The notes under the pieces: model-generated
The model's database searches: none
What the model was told of the DNA's origin: nothing
Seen by the model: the letters and a program-made list of their open reading frames with translations, nothing else
Shown: piece by piece, positions 1-7,962 of the stretch
Layout: each line of letters opens with the position of its first letter
How positions within the stretch are numbered: position 1 is the first letter of the stretch
Position numbers and translations under genes: made by a program
Assembly: GCA_017555565.1 (NCBI GenBank)
Contig: JAFZGF010000057.1
Coordinates: 1-48,385, forward strand
Source of the DNA: Oscillospiraceae bacterium
GTDB taxonomy: Bacteria > Bacillota > Clostridia > Oscillospirales > Ruminococcaceae
Direction: 5' to 3'
Length of the DNA stretch: 48,385 nt

Positions 1-20
1 GTCTGTTGCATTACACGCAC

Positions 21-348
21 TACAACCACTAAAGTGGTAATATGTCATTCTGAGCGAGTGTAACGAGTCGAAGAATCTTTGCTCTACAGCTTTCTGTAGA
101 GCAATTATTTTTATGTTTCTTTAATTGCAAAGATTCCTCGGTAAATTCCCTGAAAAGTTATCGTCGCGTACTGCGACGGGCTGAAGCCCCTCTTGTCCGC
201 TCGTAACTTTCCCTTCCTCCGTCTCCCTTCATCCGCCACTGGCAGCGGTCGACTCCGTCACCCGGAATGACATTTCGCTTCGCTCAATGCTTGAAGCTAA
301 AGCATTTTCCCCCTGCTTAGCTGGTGGTTGTCTGTATACAAAACAAAA
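21..348. repeat. Interspersed repeat, long form (copy R1)
   Basis: This is non-coding. It starts with a palindromic segment (ACCACTAAAGTGGT) followed by TGTCATTCTGAG, then AAGAATCTTTGC and GCAAAGATTC as inverted segments. A roughly 150-base central module carries small hairpins such as CGTCGC/GCGACG and GGGCT/AGCCC. It ends with a conserved tail, AGCTAAAGCATTTTCC ... TAGCTGGTGGT, and a short A-rich tract. Bases 112-340 recur in inverted orientation at 48158-48385 with about five substitutions and one indel. A shorter relative lies at 23.83-24.03 kb. The short reading frames across it are not credible genes. The origin of the repeat is unknown; a MITE-like element is an inference. Confidence 0.85.
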
Positions 349-378
349 ACACTTATGGCCTGACCATAAGTGTTTTTT
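345..378. terminator. Bidirectional intrinsic terminator
   Basis: Fourteen-base arms (345-358 and 364-377) with a 5-base loop and runs of T on either strand. On the minus strand it is a second terminator behind the ferredoxin gene. It directly abuts the conserved end of repeat R1. Confidence 0.8.
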
Positions 379-380
379 AT

Positions 381-412
381 TGTTAAAAGAAAAACTGCGG
401 CCAAAGGGCCGC
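381..412 (-). terminator. Terminator of the ferredoxin gene
   Basis: GCGGCC-N4-GGCCGC hairpin (397-412) followed on the minus strand by a T-rich tract (381-394), 24 bases after the ferredoxin stop codon. Confidence 0.85.
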
Positions 413-435
413 AAGTTATTCCAAACGAATATTAA

Positions 436-606
436 TTATTCAGCTTCGATAGCGCCTGTTGGGCAAGCTGCTTCGCAAGCACCACATTCGAGACATGCGT
501 CTGCGTCGATAACGAATTTGCCGTCACCTTCAGAGATTGCGCCTACTGGACATTCGCCAGCACATGCACCACACATAATGCAAGCATCAGTAATTTTGTA
601 TGCCAT
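436..606 (-). CDS. 2[4Fe-4S] ferredoxin (clostridial type)
   Basis: A 56-residue soluble electron carrier. Two CxxCxxCxxxCP motifs ([12 protein letters not shown] near residues 9-20 and [12 protein letters not shown] near 38-49) each bind one [4Fe-4S] cluster. This is the usual arrangement of low-potential clostridial ferredoxins, which serve pyruvate:ferredoxin oxidoreductase, hydrogenase and similar enzymes. The start is fixed by a GGAGG site 8 bases upstream of the ATG. The gene stands alone: a terminator follows it and ricT lies upstream on the same strand after a gap of about 145 bases. Specific redox partners cannot be read from the sequence. Confidence 0.95.
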   Translation of the reverse strand: MAYKITDACIMCGACAGECPVGAISEGDGKFVIDADACLECGACEAACPTGAIEAE

Positions 607-751
607 GATAATACCTCCGTTTGATTTTTAGCCATAGCTATATATTTTTTCAGCATAAGCTGAAATACAACAGATTAATCTGCTTAAAAACAGTCTACTA
701 CAATAACTGTTTTTGTGCAAGTGTTTTTTAAAATTTCACCTTTGTGGAAAA

Positions 752-1621
752 TCAGTCTTCCAGGTCGCGAAGTTCTTTTTCTGTAGCGCGGTCTGTGTTC
801 TGTCTGCCTGCACGGCGGATAACAGAAATATTGTCAACAGAATATTCTTTTGGCACGCCGTCTTTGTTTCTGTCCAGGCGAACTTTAAGTTTGCCAGCCA
901 GCAGAGAAACTTCCACAACTGTGCCTGTGCCGTCATCTGTGCGCACATAGCTGCCTACACCAGGTGTGATGCTGTTAAGGTATTCATACACATTCTGTTC
1001 GTAGGACAGACAGCACATCAGTCTACCACAGCTGCCGCTGATTTTGGTAGGGTTAAGTGACAGTCCCTGTTCCTTGGCCATTTTGATGGAAACAGGTGTA
1101 AAGTCTGACAAGAATCTGGAACAGCAGAATGGCTGGCCACATACGCCGATACCGCCCATCATTTTGCTTTCGTCCCTTACGCCGATCTGGCGCAGTTCAA
1201 TTCTTGTGCGGAAGATAGCCGCCAGTTCCTTTACCAGTTCGCGGAAGTCCACACGGCCATCTGCTGTGAAATAAAACAGGGCTTTGCTGCGGTCAAATGT
1301 ATATTCCACATCAATCAGCTTCATATCCAGCTTGTGTTTTTCTATTTTTTCAAGGCAGATTTCAAATGCCTTTTTTTCGTCACGGCGGTTCTGGTTCATT
1401 TTTTCAATGTCAGATTCTGTGGCGATGCGGGAAACAGCCTTGAGAGGTTTTACGATTTTGTCTTCGCTCTCTGTGTGTATGCCCTGAACAACAAGGCCAC
1501 ATTCCAGACCGCGTGCAGTATCAACGATAACATAGTCACCTTTGTTGATTTCTATATCTGCAGGGTCAAAAAAGTATATTTTACCGCCATCTTTAAAGCG
1601 GACACCGATAACTTTTATCAT
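752..1621 (-). CDS. ricT: RicT/YaaT, PSP1-domain Fe-S protein
   Basis: 289 residues, a full-length PSP1 (YaaT/RicT) protein. In Bacillus, RicT works with RicA and RicF, binds [4Fe-4S] clusters, and affects RNase Y-dependent mRNA processing and Spo0A phosphorylation. The cysteine pattern is conserved: C161, C166/C167 and C198, C203/C204 (GVCGQPFCC and SCGRLMCC). I start at 1621 because the protein then begins MIKVIGVRF, like Bacillus YaaT. An ATG at 1645 is also in frame but its AGGA site is only one base away. Neither start has an ideal ribosome site, and a TGCC-TTTT-GGCA palindrome (1633-1644) lies between them. It is the third gene of darA-holB-ricT, the order also seen in Bacillus (without yaaR here). 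Confidence 0.93.
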   Translation of the reverse strand: MIKVIGVRFKDGGKIYFFDPADIEINKGDYVIVDTARGLECGLVVQGIHTESEDKIVKPLKAVSRIATESDIEKMNQNRRDEKKAFEICLEKIEKHKLDMKLIDVEYTFDRSKALFYFTADGRVDFRELVKELAAIFRTRIELRQIGVRDESKMMGGIGVCGQPFCCSRFLSDFTPVSIKMAKEQGLSLNPTKISGSCGRLMCCLSYEQNVYEYLNSITPGVGSYVRTDDGTGTVVEVSLLAGKLKVRLDRNKDGVPKEYSVDNISVIRRAGRQNTDRATEKELRDLED

Positions 1622-1721
1622 ATATTTTAAAATGCCTTTTGGCATATCCTTTCAGTTTTAAATTTACAGACTGTAGGTCTGTCTATATATTTTATATAAT
1701 CCGCGTGAAAAATGCAAACTG

Positions 1722-2588
1722 TTATCTGCTTATTTCCACGGCAAAATTTTCCAGTGCAAGGTTGAGGTTTACGTTTGTTTCCATAAGACCTCTGTATCTG
1801 TGGATAACCTCTATAGCTTTTACAGAACTGTCTGACAGATTTCTGTGACATATATCTCTTAAATCGTCAAGGAAAAGGCGGAAATCATCCTTTGCCTTTA
1901 CATATACATAGCAGGATTTTGCTATGCCGTAGGTATCCTTTGCCCTTATCATATTGAACACTGCAACTGCGTTCTGCAGTATGCCATAACGCTTTTCGCT
2001 GTTAAGGGCATTTTCTATTTTACCGATATTTTCGCCATAAATATCCATCAGGCTATTTACTGCTGACATATCTGCTTTTTTGCGCAGGAAATATGCCGCC
2101 ACTTCCTCTTTGGAAGGTGCCGACAGTGTGTACACTCCACAACGGGAGCGTATGGTGGCCATAATAGCCCGTGGGTTATTTGTGGTGAGTATATAGGTTG
2201 TGTCGTTTTTTGGTTCTTCCAGATTTTTCAGCAGGGCATTGGCAGAGTTGGCGTTGAAATTTTCACAGTTGTGGATTATCACAACCCTTTTTTCGCCGCT
2301 GATGGAAGAATAACTGACATTTTCGTTCAGCTGACGTATTCTGTCAACACGAATCAGTCCGCTGGCACCTTCGCCCTTTACAGACTGGACAAGAGGATTT
2401 TTACCGTCTTTAAGTGACTGCACATCATCTGCGCCAATAATATCAGCAGCCAGCAGCCAGGCGAATTCGTTGACGCCCATACCTTTTTCACCACAGAGCA
2501 ACAAACCGTGAGAAAGCCGCCCTGATGCCAAAGCACCAAGGAGGCTTTCCTTAATATTTCTGTTACCTGTAAACGAGTTTAACAGCAT
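1722..2588 (-). CDS. holB: DNA polymerase III subunit delta'
   Basis: 288 residues, a clamp-loader subunit of the AAA+ fold that helps load the beta sliding clamp at primer-template junctions. The N-terminal region has the delta' layout: a P-loop region at residues 33-38 (GEKGMG) and an SRC motif (IRSRCG) near residue 148. The P-loop lacks the usual Lys-Thr, so this subunit probably does not bind ATP productively, as is known for E. coli delta'. The C-terminal part is the helical domain. The ATG overlaps the darA stop by one base (TAATG), so translation is probably coupled. The neighbours darA and ricT match the classic firmicute cluster. Confidence 0.92.
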   Translation of the reverse strand: MLLNSFTGNRNIKESLLGALASGRLSHGLLLCGEKGMGVNEFAWLLAADIIGADDVQSLKDGKNPLVQSVKGEGASGLIRVDRIRQLNENVSYSSISGEKRVVIIHNCENFNANSANALLKNLEEPKNDTTYILTTNNPRAIMATIRSRCGVYTLSAPSKEEVAAYFLRKKADMSAVNSLMDIYGENIGKIENALNSEKRYGILQNAVAVFNMIRAKDTYGIAKSCYVYVKAKDDFRLFLDDLRDICHRNLSDSSVKAIEVIHRYRGLMETNVNLNLALENFAVEISR

Positions 2589-2911
2589 TATACTTTTTCA
2601 AATCTGTCAACTGGCAGTACAAAAATTGTAGCACCGCCAACTGTTACTTCCAGAGGGATGGATGTGGAAACACCTATACCGTACATAACTGTGGATGGTA
2701 CGATTTCTGTACGTTTCTGTGAATGTTCGCCAATGATTCTGATAACATCATCAACTTTTTCATCTTCTGTACCGATGATAAGTGTAACGTTGCTGGACAT
2801 AAGGAAGCCGCCTGTTGTAGCCAGTTTTGTAACTGAGTATTTTGACTTTGTAAGAGCCTGAGAAACAACTGTGGAATCTTCTTTATTGATGATAGCTAAA
2901 ATAAGTTTCAT
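2588..2911 (-). CDS. darA: Cyclic-di-AMP receptor DarA (PII-like, YaaQ)
   Basis: 107 residues, a PII-like trimeric protein that in Bacillus, Listeria (PstA) and Staphylococcus binds the second messenger c-di-AMP. The family signature TTGGFLMSSNVTLIIG is present near residues 32-47, with the downstream segment VDDVIRII. No catalytic activity is expected. A strong GGAGG site lies 8 bases before the ATG. It is the first gene of the darA-holB-ricT run. The downstream target of DarA is still unclear in the family, so its role here is not inferable beyond c-di-AMP sensing. Confidence 0.93.
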   Translation of the reverse strand: MKLILAIINKEDSTVVSQALTKSKYSVTKLATTGGFLMSSNVTLIIGTEDEKVDDVIRIIGEHSQKRTEIVPSTVMYGIGVSTSIPLEVTVGGATIFVLPVDRFEKV

Positions 2912-3079
2912 AAAATAGACCTCCTTCGGACAGATGCTATATGTAATATAAATCTGTATTTTCTATCTTTAATATAACATTTTCTGTAATATTTTTCTAC
3001 TGTTTTTTGTATTTTCATTATAAATACACAACTGTTATAAAAATTTAACAGCAAAATATACAGTTTATGCGCCTGGGCA

Positions 3080-4690
3080 TTATCTATACTCTTCCAGCAG
3101 ATGCTGTTTTACCGGAATCATTGCATTCTGTGCCATAGACAGACAGCGCACGCCCAATGCCGCATAAGCTTTGGCGCAGGTTGCATCTGCCGCAGATTCG
3201 CCACATACAGAAACCTTTACACCTTCTTTCAGTGCGTTGTTTACTGTAATTTCTATAAGTTTCATCACAGACGGATGGAGCGGATCATAATAAGCGGCTG
3301 TTTCCACATTTACGCGGTCAGCTGCAAGGGTATACTGTGTAAGATCGTTGGTACCGATGGAGAAGAAGCTGACCATCTTCGCCAGTCTGTCGCTTATAAG
3401 TGCGGCAGATGGTGTTTCAATCATAAGACCCCAGGTGATTTTATCTTCAGAAATCTGGCCTGTGGACAGCAGTTCTTCTTTTATTTCTCTGGCCATTTCC
3501 ATATAGTCTGTCACATCTTTTTCTACAGTGACCATAGGAAGCATTACATTGATAGGGCCACATCTGTCAGCCGCAATATACAGGGCTTGGGCCTGGGTGG
3601 CAAAAAGCTGGCGGTGTTTGTGTATAAGGCGGATACCCCTCATGCCAAGGGCCGGGTTAGGCTCTTTTTCAAGACTGATATCCCCCACCGGTTTATCTGC
3701 ACCGATATCAAAAGTACGGATTGTAACCGGTTTACCCCCTGCTGCGTTTATGCACCGGCTGTAAAATTCCAGCTGGCTTTCAAATGTAGGGCGATCGCTT
3801 TTCATAAACAGAATTTCGCTGCGCACAAGGCCGATACCCTGGGCGCCATTGTTTATGGCAAGTGTTATATCTTTAGGGTCGTTGCAGTTTGCCCATATTT
3901 CAAGTTTATCACCGCAAGGCATAACGATTTCTTTTTCTTTCAGCGCCATCATTGAAACCCTGGCACGTTCTTCCTGCTTCATGCGGTGGGTAAACAGCGC
4001 AATCGTGCCCTCGTTAGGGCTGATGTACACCTCGCCTGAATAACCCTCCAGGCACACTGTGCGGCCATTGTTGAGAGGGTTCAGAATTTCGCTGTCCATC
4101 CCACACACAGATGGTATACCCATTGTGCGGGCTATGATGTTGGCGTGGCTCTGGTAACTGCCGCCAACAGTGATAAAGCCCAGGGCAAATTGTCTGTCGA
4201 TGGAAGCGAGGTCACTTGGCAATATTTCGTCCGCCACAATTACAGATGGTTCTGTGAGAACAAATCTTTCTCTGCTGTGACCGTCCAGAATATCCACCAC
4301 TCTGCCCAATACGTCACGTATGTCGCTTGTTCTTTCTGAAAGATAACCATCAGCTATGCTTTTCAGCTGGTTGCAGTATTCTTCCATTGCAATTTCAACA
4401 CTCTTTGCAGCGCCGCTGCCTGCGTTGATGTTGCTTTCTATCATCTCTTTCAGACCGATGTCGTCCAACATTACCAGCTGGAAGTTCAGTATGTCTTTCT
4501 GCCGTTTTTCACCCGTCTGCATAAGCCGGCGCAGTTCGTCTTTGGCCAGAATAATTGCAGCCTCAAAGAGGGCTTTTTCACGGTGTGTGGCGAGCACAAC
4601 ACGTTTGAAACCGGTGATTCTGCGGTTTATAACCTTTATTTTGCCGACAGCCAGACCGCCGGACGCTGAATTTCCTATGTATTTAATCAT
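3080..4690 (-). CDS. ptsI: Phosphoenolpyruvate-protein phosphotransferase (PTS enzyme I)
   Basis: 536 residues, slightly shorter than typical enzyme I (about 570). It transfers phosphate from PEP to HPr at the start of the sugar phosphotransferase system. Domains in order: the N-terminal HPr-interaction region, the swivelling domain with the phospho-acceptor His182 in SHANIIARTMGIPSV, and the C-terminal TIM-barrel PEP domain with the RSEILFM and GTNDLTQY segments and the catalytic Cys in VSVCGES. I start at 4690 rather than 4702, because the ATGGAGGAATTT stretch at 4702 itself supplies the GGAGG site for the second ATG. No ptsH lies nearby, so HPr must be encoded elsewhere. Confidence 0.93.
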   Translation of the reverse strand: MIKYIGNSASGGLAVGKIKVINRRITGFKRVVLATHREKALFEAAIILAKDELRRLMQTGEKRQKDILNFQLVMLDDIGLKEMIESNINAGSGAAKSVEIAMEEYCNQLKSIADGYLSERTSDIRDVLGRVVDILDGHSRERFVLTEPSVIVADEILPSDLASIDRQFALGFITVGGSYQSHANIIARTMGIPSVCGMDSEILNPLNNGRTVCLEGYSGEVYISPNEGTIALFTHRMKQEERARVSMMALKEKEIVMPCGDKLEIWANCNDPKDITLAINNGAQGIGLVRSEILFMKSDRPTFESQLEFYSRCINAAGGKPVTIRTFDIGADKPVGDISLEKEPNPALGMRGIRLIHKHRQLFATQAQALYIAADRCGPINVMLPMVTVEKDVTDYMEMAREIKEELLSTGQISEDKITWGLMIETPSAALISDRLAKMVSFFSIGTNDLTQYTLAADRVNVETAAYYDPLHPSVMKLIEITVNNALKEGVKVSVCGESAADATCAKAYAALGVRCLSMAQNAMIPVKQHLLEEYR

Positions 4691-4748
4691 AAATTCCTCC
4701 ATATATGGGAATTTTTATTTACTGTATAAGTTTATTTTATGTGCTTCA

Positions 4749-6407
4749 TCAATATTCGAAACTTTTGTCAAAGCCGATAAAACTGTAAAGTATTATCAGC
4801 GGATGAACTGTGGAAAGGTACATTACATATGTGCCGATATTGAAAGAAGCCACTTCCACAAAGGCTATCATCGCACATCGCAACAATGCCATACCCAAAA
4901 AACCCAGAAGTATAATGTTCAGCATTGATTCGCTGTCATATTTCCTTGCAAAAATATCTGAGCGCAGTTTTTTAATCTGCCACAAAAGGGAGATAACAAA
5001 CATGACAGGGATACAAACTTTGTAGATAACTACAAAAATTTCGAGAACAATGTGCATCGCTTTTCTGACTGGAGACATATACGAAATATCTGTCCCTGGC
5101 ACATATCCAGTATCCCCTTGCTGATGAATAAACTGTTCAACTTCTGCTATTTCTTCAGGGTAACCTACCGCCTTTTCGGCATAAGGTGTGCATTGTTGAA
5201 AAAACACAACTGTTTTGAATCCAGCCAATGTTTCTGCAAGCACATCAGGCACATATTCCATTTTTATAGGTGGAGTTACAGATTTGCGCAATTTTGCACT
5301 ACCATTTGATGTTTTCAATTTTCCTTCGTTAACAGCTGTCTGTATTTCATTTGTCAGCTGTTCATAAAATTCTTTTGCGGTAGAGGCCTCTTTATAGTAT
5401 CCATCCTGGGCAACGGATTCTCGCAACGCCCAGTAGAAAGATCCAGATGAGAAATCACGCTGGTTTTTCCAACTGTTTTCTATCCAGCCAGATTTTATAT
5501 TGTCTTCCAGCTGTGCAAATGACGGTGACACTTTGTAAACCGATTCTCGTACATCTTCAGGTACTGAAACCAGTGGGTCCCATTCTTTTTGTTCTATACT
5601 TGTCAAAGCACCATAGGCTGCTTTAAATTCACCGCTTGTGAAATCACTTACAATAAACCTGCCATAGTGAATATAGTTCATATAACAGTAGCCGCTAATA
5701 ATACCTGCACTTAACACAAATGGCAACAGCATAATTACAGCTTTCTTGAAAACACCTTTCTGTTTTTCAATAGCAAGGAATATAATTACAATTACAAAAG
5801 CAGCAGCAAAAAACGGCATTATCCATATACCGTCTTCCCTGCACAGATAAATACAGCCAAAGGAGATGCCATAAGTCACAAGCCAGCCCATCCAGCTGCT
5901 TATCTTTTCTTTATATCGCAGGCCTACAGCTACTATGCCTGCAACAAACAGCAGGCACAGTGACGGAAAAATAGCATCACGATAAATTCTTGTAGCATAC
6001 TGCGCGCTCATTGCGGGGTTGCACAGCAGCCCCAGAAACATAAACAACCTCTGCCAGTTTTTGCTTAAAACAGGCTTCAGGGCCATAACTGCCACGCCGC
6101 TGGCAAACGACCACAGGGCCATATTGCCTGCCATATAAGGTACTTTCAATATGTGCAGTAAAGCCAACCACACTGCAAAAAACATATGTTTAGAAATTGT
6201 GAGATGGCCATATTCGCCCAGCCAGTTGCCCGCCACAATATTCTGTGCAGCTGTAAACATAAGATGGTCGTCTATAGGTGCCAGCGGTGGATAAACCGTG
6301 GCATACTGTCCCCACGCAAGAATCAGCTTGGCAATAACTGCCAAAAAAGCAATTGCAACCGCAACCCATTTATTTATATCATTGTTTTCAAATACAAATT
6401 TTTTCAT
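4749..6407 (-). CDS. Polytopic membrane protein, GT-C glycosyltransferase-like
   Basis: 552 residues with about ten predicted membrane helices and one large extracytoplasmic segment (about residues 250-440). After the first helix the protein has PPLAPIDDHLMF, an acidic loop motif resembling the catalytic Asp region of GT-C-fold enzymes (PMT/ArnT/GT39-like), which use polyprenyl-phosphate sugars. A second conserved-looking segment is ATRIYRDAIFPSL. I cannot assign a donor or acceptor. Start: ATG with a weak AAAGG site. It lies 58 bases upstream of ptsI on the same strand but has no evident functional link to it. A general GT39-like or unknown membrane protein is the safe call. Confidence 0.6.
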   Translation of the reverse strand: MKKFVFENNDINKWVAVAIAFLAVIAKLILAWGQYATVYPPLAPIDDHLMFTAAQNIVAGNWLGEYGHLTISKHMFFAVWLALLHILKVPYMAGNMALWSFASGVAVMALKPVLSKNWQRLFMFLGLLCNPAMSAQYATRIYRDAIFPSLCLLFVAGIVAVGLRYKEKISSWMGWLVTYGISFGCIYLCREDGIWIMPFFAAAFVIVIIFLAIEKQKGVFKKAVIMLLPFVLSAGIISGYCYMNYIHYGRFIVSDFTSGEFKAAYGALTSIEQKEWDPLVSVPEDVRESVYKVSPSFAQLEDNIKSGWIENSWKNQRDFSSGSFYWALRESVAQDGYYKEASTAKEFYEQLTNEIQTAVNEGKLKTSNGSAKLRKSVTPPIKMEYVPDVLAETLAGFKTVVFFQQCTPYAEKAVGYPEEIAEVEQFIHQQGDTGYVPGTDISYMSPVRKAMHIVLEIFVVIYKVCIPVMFVISLLWQIKKLRSDIFARKYDSESMLNIILLGFLGMALLRCAMIAFVEVASFNIGTYVMYLSTVHPLIILYSFIGFDKSFEY

Positions 6408-6579
6408 AAAATGCCTTTATTCACATTAAAACATAATTTTCCTATTTTATCTAGTATATCACATTTTGCAAAAGAGATAAAGAACTCTTAATGAATTTTG
6501 TATAAAAAGTAATATTTAACTAAAATCATCTTTAAATTTCTAATTTTCTTACAAAGTTTAGAAATATATGTATTTTTTA

Positions 6580-6608
6580 TTGAAAAACAAGGCACAATAT
6601 CATATAAT
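6580..6608 (+). promoter_or_regulatory. Sigma-A promoter of the CofE-like gene
   Basis: TTGAAA (6580-6585), 17-base spacer, TATAAT (6603-6608). Transcription should start about 70 bases before the gene's ATG. Confidence 0.7.
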
Positions 6609-6682
6609 ATTATGTTGTAAAAACATTGTATTTTACAGTAATTACAATCAAATAAGATTGATTTATGAAAAGAGGAATGAAT

Positions 6683-7876
6683 ATGTCCAGAACTATAGGT
6701 GCAGTTTCAAGAGGTATCAGAACACCTATCATCGTTGAAGGTGACAACCTGGTTGAAATCACAGTACAGAGCTTGCTTGAAGCTTTTGAAGAAGAAAATA
6801 TTACAGTACACGACAGAGATATCGTTGGTGTTACAGAAGCAGTTGTTGCAAGAGCACAGGGTAACTACATCACTTGTGATGATATTGCAAAAGATGTTAA
6901 AGCTAAATTTGGTGATGAAACAATCGGTCTCATCTTCCCTATCCTGTCCCGTAACCGTTTCTCCATCGTACTGAAAGGTATAGCAAGAGGCGCTAAAAAA
7001 ATCGTACTGATGCTGTCCTATCCTTCAGACGAAGTGGGCAACCATCTGGTAAGTCTTGACCAGCTGGATGAAAAAGGTGTTAACCCATGGTCAACAATCC
7101 TGACAGAAAAAGAATACAGAGATCTGTTTGGTGAAAATGTTCACCCATTTACAAAAGTTGACTACGTTGCATATTATAAAGAACTGATTCTTGCAGAAAA
7201 CTGTGACTGCGAAGTAATCTTTGCAAACAGAGCTACAGACATCCTGCCATACACAAAAAATGTTATCTGCGCTGATATCCACAGCCGCGCACGTTCCAAA
7301 CGTCTGCTTAAAGCTGCTGGTGCAGAAAAAGTTCTGGGTCTTGATGACCTGATGACAGAATCCATCGACGGTTCCGGTTTCAACGAAATGTACGGCCTGC
7401 TGGGTTCCAACAAAGCTACAGAAGAAAAAGTAAAACTGTTCCCACGTGATTGCGAAGCATTCGTAACAGAACTGCAGGCTGCCCTGCTGAAAGCAACAGG
7501 CAAAAAACTGGAATGTATGGTTTACGGTGACGGCGCATTCAAAGATCCACAGGGTAAAATCTGGGAACTGGCTGACCCAGTTGTTTCCCCAGGTTTCACA
7601 GATGGTCTGGTAGGTCTGCCAAGCGAACTGAAGCTGAAATACCTGGCTGATAACCAGTTTGCAGGTATGAAAGGTGAAGAACTGCGCGACGCTATGACAC
7701 AGTATATCGCAAACAAGAAAAAAGACCTGATGGGCTCTATGGAAAGCCAGGGTACAACTCCAAGACAGCTGACAGACCTGATCGGCTCACTTTGTGACCT
7801 TACATCAGGCTCCGGCGATAAAGGTACACCTGTTATCTTTATCCAGGGTTACTTTGACAACTATTCCAACGAATAA
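6683..7876 (+). CDS. CofE-like (coenzyme F420-0:L-glutamate ligase family) protein
   Basis: 397 residues. The protein resembles the roughly 400-residue clostridial proteins annotated as coenzyme F420-0:gamma-glutamyl ligase: an N-terminal segment with DIVGVTEAVVARAQGNY, then FPILSRNRFS, LSYPSDEVGNHLV, and a C-terminal GSLCDLTSGSGDKGTPV. True CofE is about 250 residues and adds glutamate to F420-0. No other F420 gene is visible here and most Clostridia do not make F420, so the substrate is unknown. Start: the ATG at 6683 is chosen because AGAGGA lies 6 bases upstream; in-frame ATGs at 6665 and 6677 lack a usable site. It is a single-gene transcript between a good promoter and a terminator. The codon choice looks like that of highly expressed genes. 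Confidence 0.8.
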   Translation: MSRTIGAVSRGIRTPIIVEGDNLVEITVQSLLEAFEEENITVHDRDIVGVTEAVVARAQGNYITCDDIAKDVKAKFGDETIGLIFPILSRNRFSIVLKGIARGAKKIVLMLSYPSDEVGNHLVSLDQLDEKGVNPWSTILTEKEYRDLFGENVHPFTKVDYVAYYKELILAENCDCEVIFANRATDILPYTKNVICADIHSRARSKRLLKAAGAEKVLGLDDLMTESIDGSGFNEMYGLLGSNKATEEKVKLFPRDCEAFVTELQAALLKATGKKLECMVYGDGAFKDPQGKIWELADPVVSPGFTDGLVGLPSELKLKYLADNQFAGMKGEELRDAMTQYIANKKKDLMGSMESQGTTPRQLTDLIGSLCDLTSGSGDKGTPVIFIQGYFDNYSNE

Positions 7877-7886
7877 TGTTAAAACA

Positions 7887-7917
7887 AAAGAGGTGCTGAT
7901 GCACCTCTTTTTTTATA
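7887..7917 (+). terminator. Terminator after the CofE-like gene
   Basis: Hairpin with 10-base arms (7887-7896 and 7901-7910) and a run of T. Confidence 0.9.
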
Positions 7918-7930
7918 TCTTCCTAACAAA

Positions 7931-7959
7931 AATCCCCGCACCCGTAGTGCAGGGATTTA
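7931..7959 (-). terminator. Terminator of the gate-domain protein gene
   Basis: Twelve-base arms with one mismatch (7931-7942 and 7948-7959), T-rich on the minus-strand side. It converges with the plus-strand terminator just to the left. Confidence 0.8.
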
Positions 7960-7962
7960 TTT

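Noticed and set aside
229-631. Short open frames in repeat R1 and opposite the ferredoxin gene
   Set aside because: They are repeat-derived or antisense to the ferredoxin gene, without ribosome sites.
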